Shown here: positions 14,909-15,675 of the stretch, piece after piece
Position numbering within the stretch: the first letter of the stretch is position 1
How the letters are laid out: each line of letters opens with the position of its first letter
Assembly (NCBI GenBank): GCA_040007035.1
Contig: JBDTVU010000076.1
Span: 1 to 15,675, forward strand
Length of the DNA: 15,675 bases
Direction: 5' to 3'
Origin: CAIWHR01 sp040007035
GTDB taxonomy: Bacteria > Pseudomonadota > Gammaproteobacteria > Burkholderiales > Casimicrobiaceae
Notes under the pieces: generated by a model
What the model was told of the DNA's origin: nothing
Database searches by the model: none
What the model saw: only the letters and a program-made list of their open reading frames with translations
Position numbers and translations under genes: made by a program

Positions 14909-15625
14909 ATGCCCCCGAGCCTGCCGAGCGGCGATCCGCTCAAGTTCACGACGATCGGGCACGGCACCCACCGTTACCTCAGTCCGCTGTCGGCGACGAA
15001 GGCCGAGTCGCTGATCCGCGCACTGGCGCTCGACGCCGGCGAGCGCGTCCTCGACATCGGCTGCGGCAAGGCGGGATTCCTCATCGACGCCGCCGTCGCC
15101 ACGCGCGCACGAGGTGTGGGCGTCGACGCCAATGCCGCGTTCATCGAGGTGGCGCGGGCGGCGGCGCAGGCGCGCGGCGTCGGCGACCGTCTCGACTTTG
15201 TCGTGGGCGCGCTGAAGGAGAAGATCGACCCGGCGGAGCGCTTCGACGCGATACTTTGCATGGGCTCGAGCCAGGCGATCGGCACGCTGGCCGATGCGTT
15301 GACGTGGGCGTTCCGCGCGCTCGCGCCCGGCGGCACGGCCCTGTTCGCCGACGGATACTGGAAGCGGACACCCGATCCCGCCTACCTCGAACGGCTCGGC
15401 GCGACCGAGGACGAGATGACGAGCCACGCCGGCAATGTGGCGAGGGCGCGCGACGCCGGTTTCCGCGTGCTGGCGACGGCGACGGCGAACGACGACGAAT
15501 GGGACGACTACGAGGGCCGCTACTGTGCGGCGGTCGAGCGCTACGTCGACGCGCATCCGGACGACCCCGATGCCGGCGCGATGGCCAAGCGCATCGGCGC
15601 GTGGCACGACGCGTATCTGCGCTAG
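14909..15625 (+). CDS. Class I SAM-dependent methyltransferase (possibly C-terminally truncated)
   Basis: Start ATG 14909 is preferred because GAGG lies nine bases upstream and the sequence after it matches the family. Earlier in-frame ATGs at 14852 and 14894 add unlike, Arg-rich residues. The product is 238 residues. Motif I is VLDIGCGKAGF (47-57, Asp49), and GVGVDANAAFIE carries the acidic ribose-binding residue Asp73. LCMGSSQAIG and ALAPGGTALFADGYW are the post-I motifs of a Rossmann-type methyltransferase. The substrate cannot be inferred, and the frame contains no second domain. The frame ends at TAG 15623-15625, but codons downstream continue as GRDTLGFGFYLLGKP with strong G/C third positions. 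That resembles the missing last strand of the family, so the stop may replace TGG (Trp). The methyltransferase class is secure; the true 3' end is not. Confidence 0.85.
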   Translation: MPPSLPSGDPLKFTTIGHGTHRYLSPLSATKAESLIRALALDAGERVLDIGCGKAGFLIDAAVATRARGVGVDANAAFIEVARAAAQARGVGDRLDFVVGALKEKIDPAERFDAILCMGSSQAIGTLADALTWAFRALAPGGTALFADGYWKRTPDPAYLERLGATEDEMTSHAGNVARARDAGFRVLATATANDDEWDDYEGRYCAAVERYVDAHPDDPDAGAMAKRIGAWHDAYLR

Positions 15626-15675
15626 GGGCGCGACACGCTCGGGTTCGGTTTCTACCTGCTGGGGAAGCCGTCTCG
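15626..15675 (+). other. Coding-like sequence after the methyltransferase stop
   Basis: Read in the methyltransferase frame, this stretch gives GRDTLGFGFYLLGKPS without a stop up to the window edge. Nearly every codon ends in G or C. The aromatic, beta-strand-like run FGFYLL is typical of the last strand of small SAM methyltransferases. It is probably the displaced C-terminus of the gene, whose real stop lies outside the window. Confidence 0.5.

Overview
The window is GC-rich, densely coded bacterial chromosome. It most probably comes from a betaproteobacterium or a close relative. The evidence is the rimP-nusA-infB-rbfA-truB-rpsO-pnp gene order, a PEP-CTERM (exosortase-sorted) surface protein, a YjgR-type ATPase, and strong G/C preference at third codon positions. 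No mobile element, CRISPR array, tRNA or rRNA is visible. The species cannot be fixed from the sequence alone.

Region 1 (1-4343) holds extracellular functions. After a probable terminator of an off-window gene (69-90) comes a 300-base control region. It contains a well-formed sigma-54 (-24/-12) promoter at 286-301 with exact GG-N10-GC spacing. A TGTCGGGACACTTTACA element lies about 100 bases upstream of the predicted start, and an array of inverted repeats lies in the leader. This drives a 227-residue PEP-CTERM protein. A 1035-residue secreted subtilisin-like protease with an I9-type propeptide and an inserted PA domain follows 92 bases later and ends at a perfect 12-bp terminator.

Region 2 (4373-5872, minus strand) is a YjgR/DUF853 HerA-like ATPase of ordinary length. 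It is divergent from region 3.

Region 3 (6021-14801) is the conserved transcription/translation/RNA-decay cluster: rimP, nusA, infB, rbfA and truB, then rpsO from its own strong promoter, then pnp. The first five genes are tightly packed (4-bp gap, 36-bp gap, 13-bp gap, 4-bp overlap) and encode 30S maturation, transcription elongation/termination, initiation factor 2, a cold-shock ribosome maturation factor and tRNA pseudouridine-55 synthase. A perfect intrinsic terminator directly behind an extended -10 promoter, before rimP, looks like an attenuator for the whole operon. A second strong hairpin lies between rpsO and pnp, where PNPase autoregulation operates in enterobacteria. No metY-type tRNA precedes rimP, unlike in E. 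coli. The cluster closes with a clear terminator after pnp.

Region 4 (14848-15675) is a class I SAM-dependent methyltransferase. Its frame is stopped by a TAG, yet coding-like sequence continues in the same frame to the window edge, suggesting a nonsense mutation or base error at a TGG codon.

Most of the window is ordinary core genome. The points worth a second look are the sigma-54/PEP-CTERM control region, the rimP attenuator, the rpsO-pnp hairpin and the amber codon in the methyltransferase.
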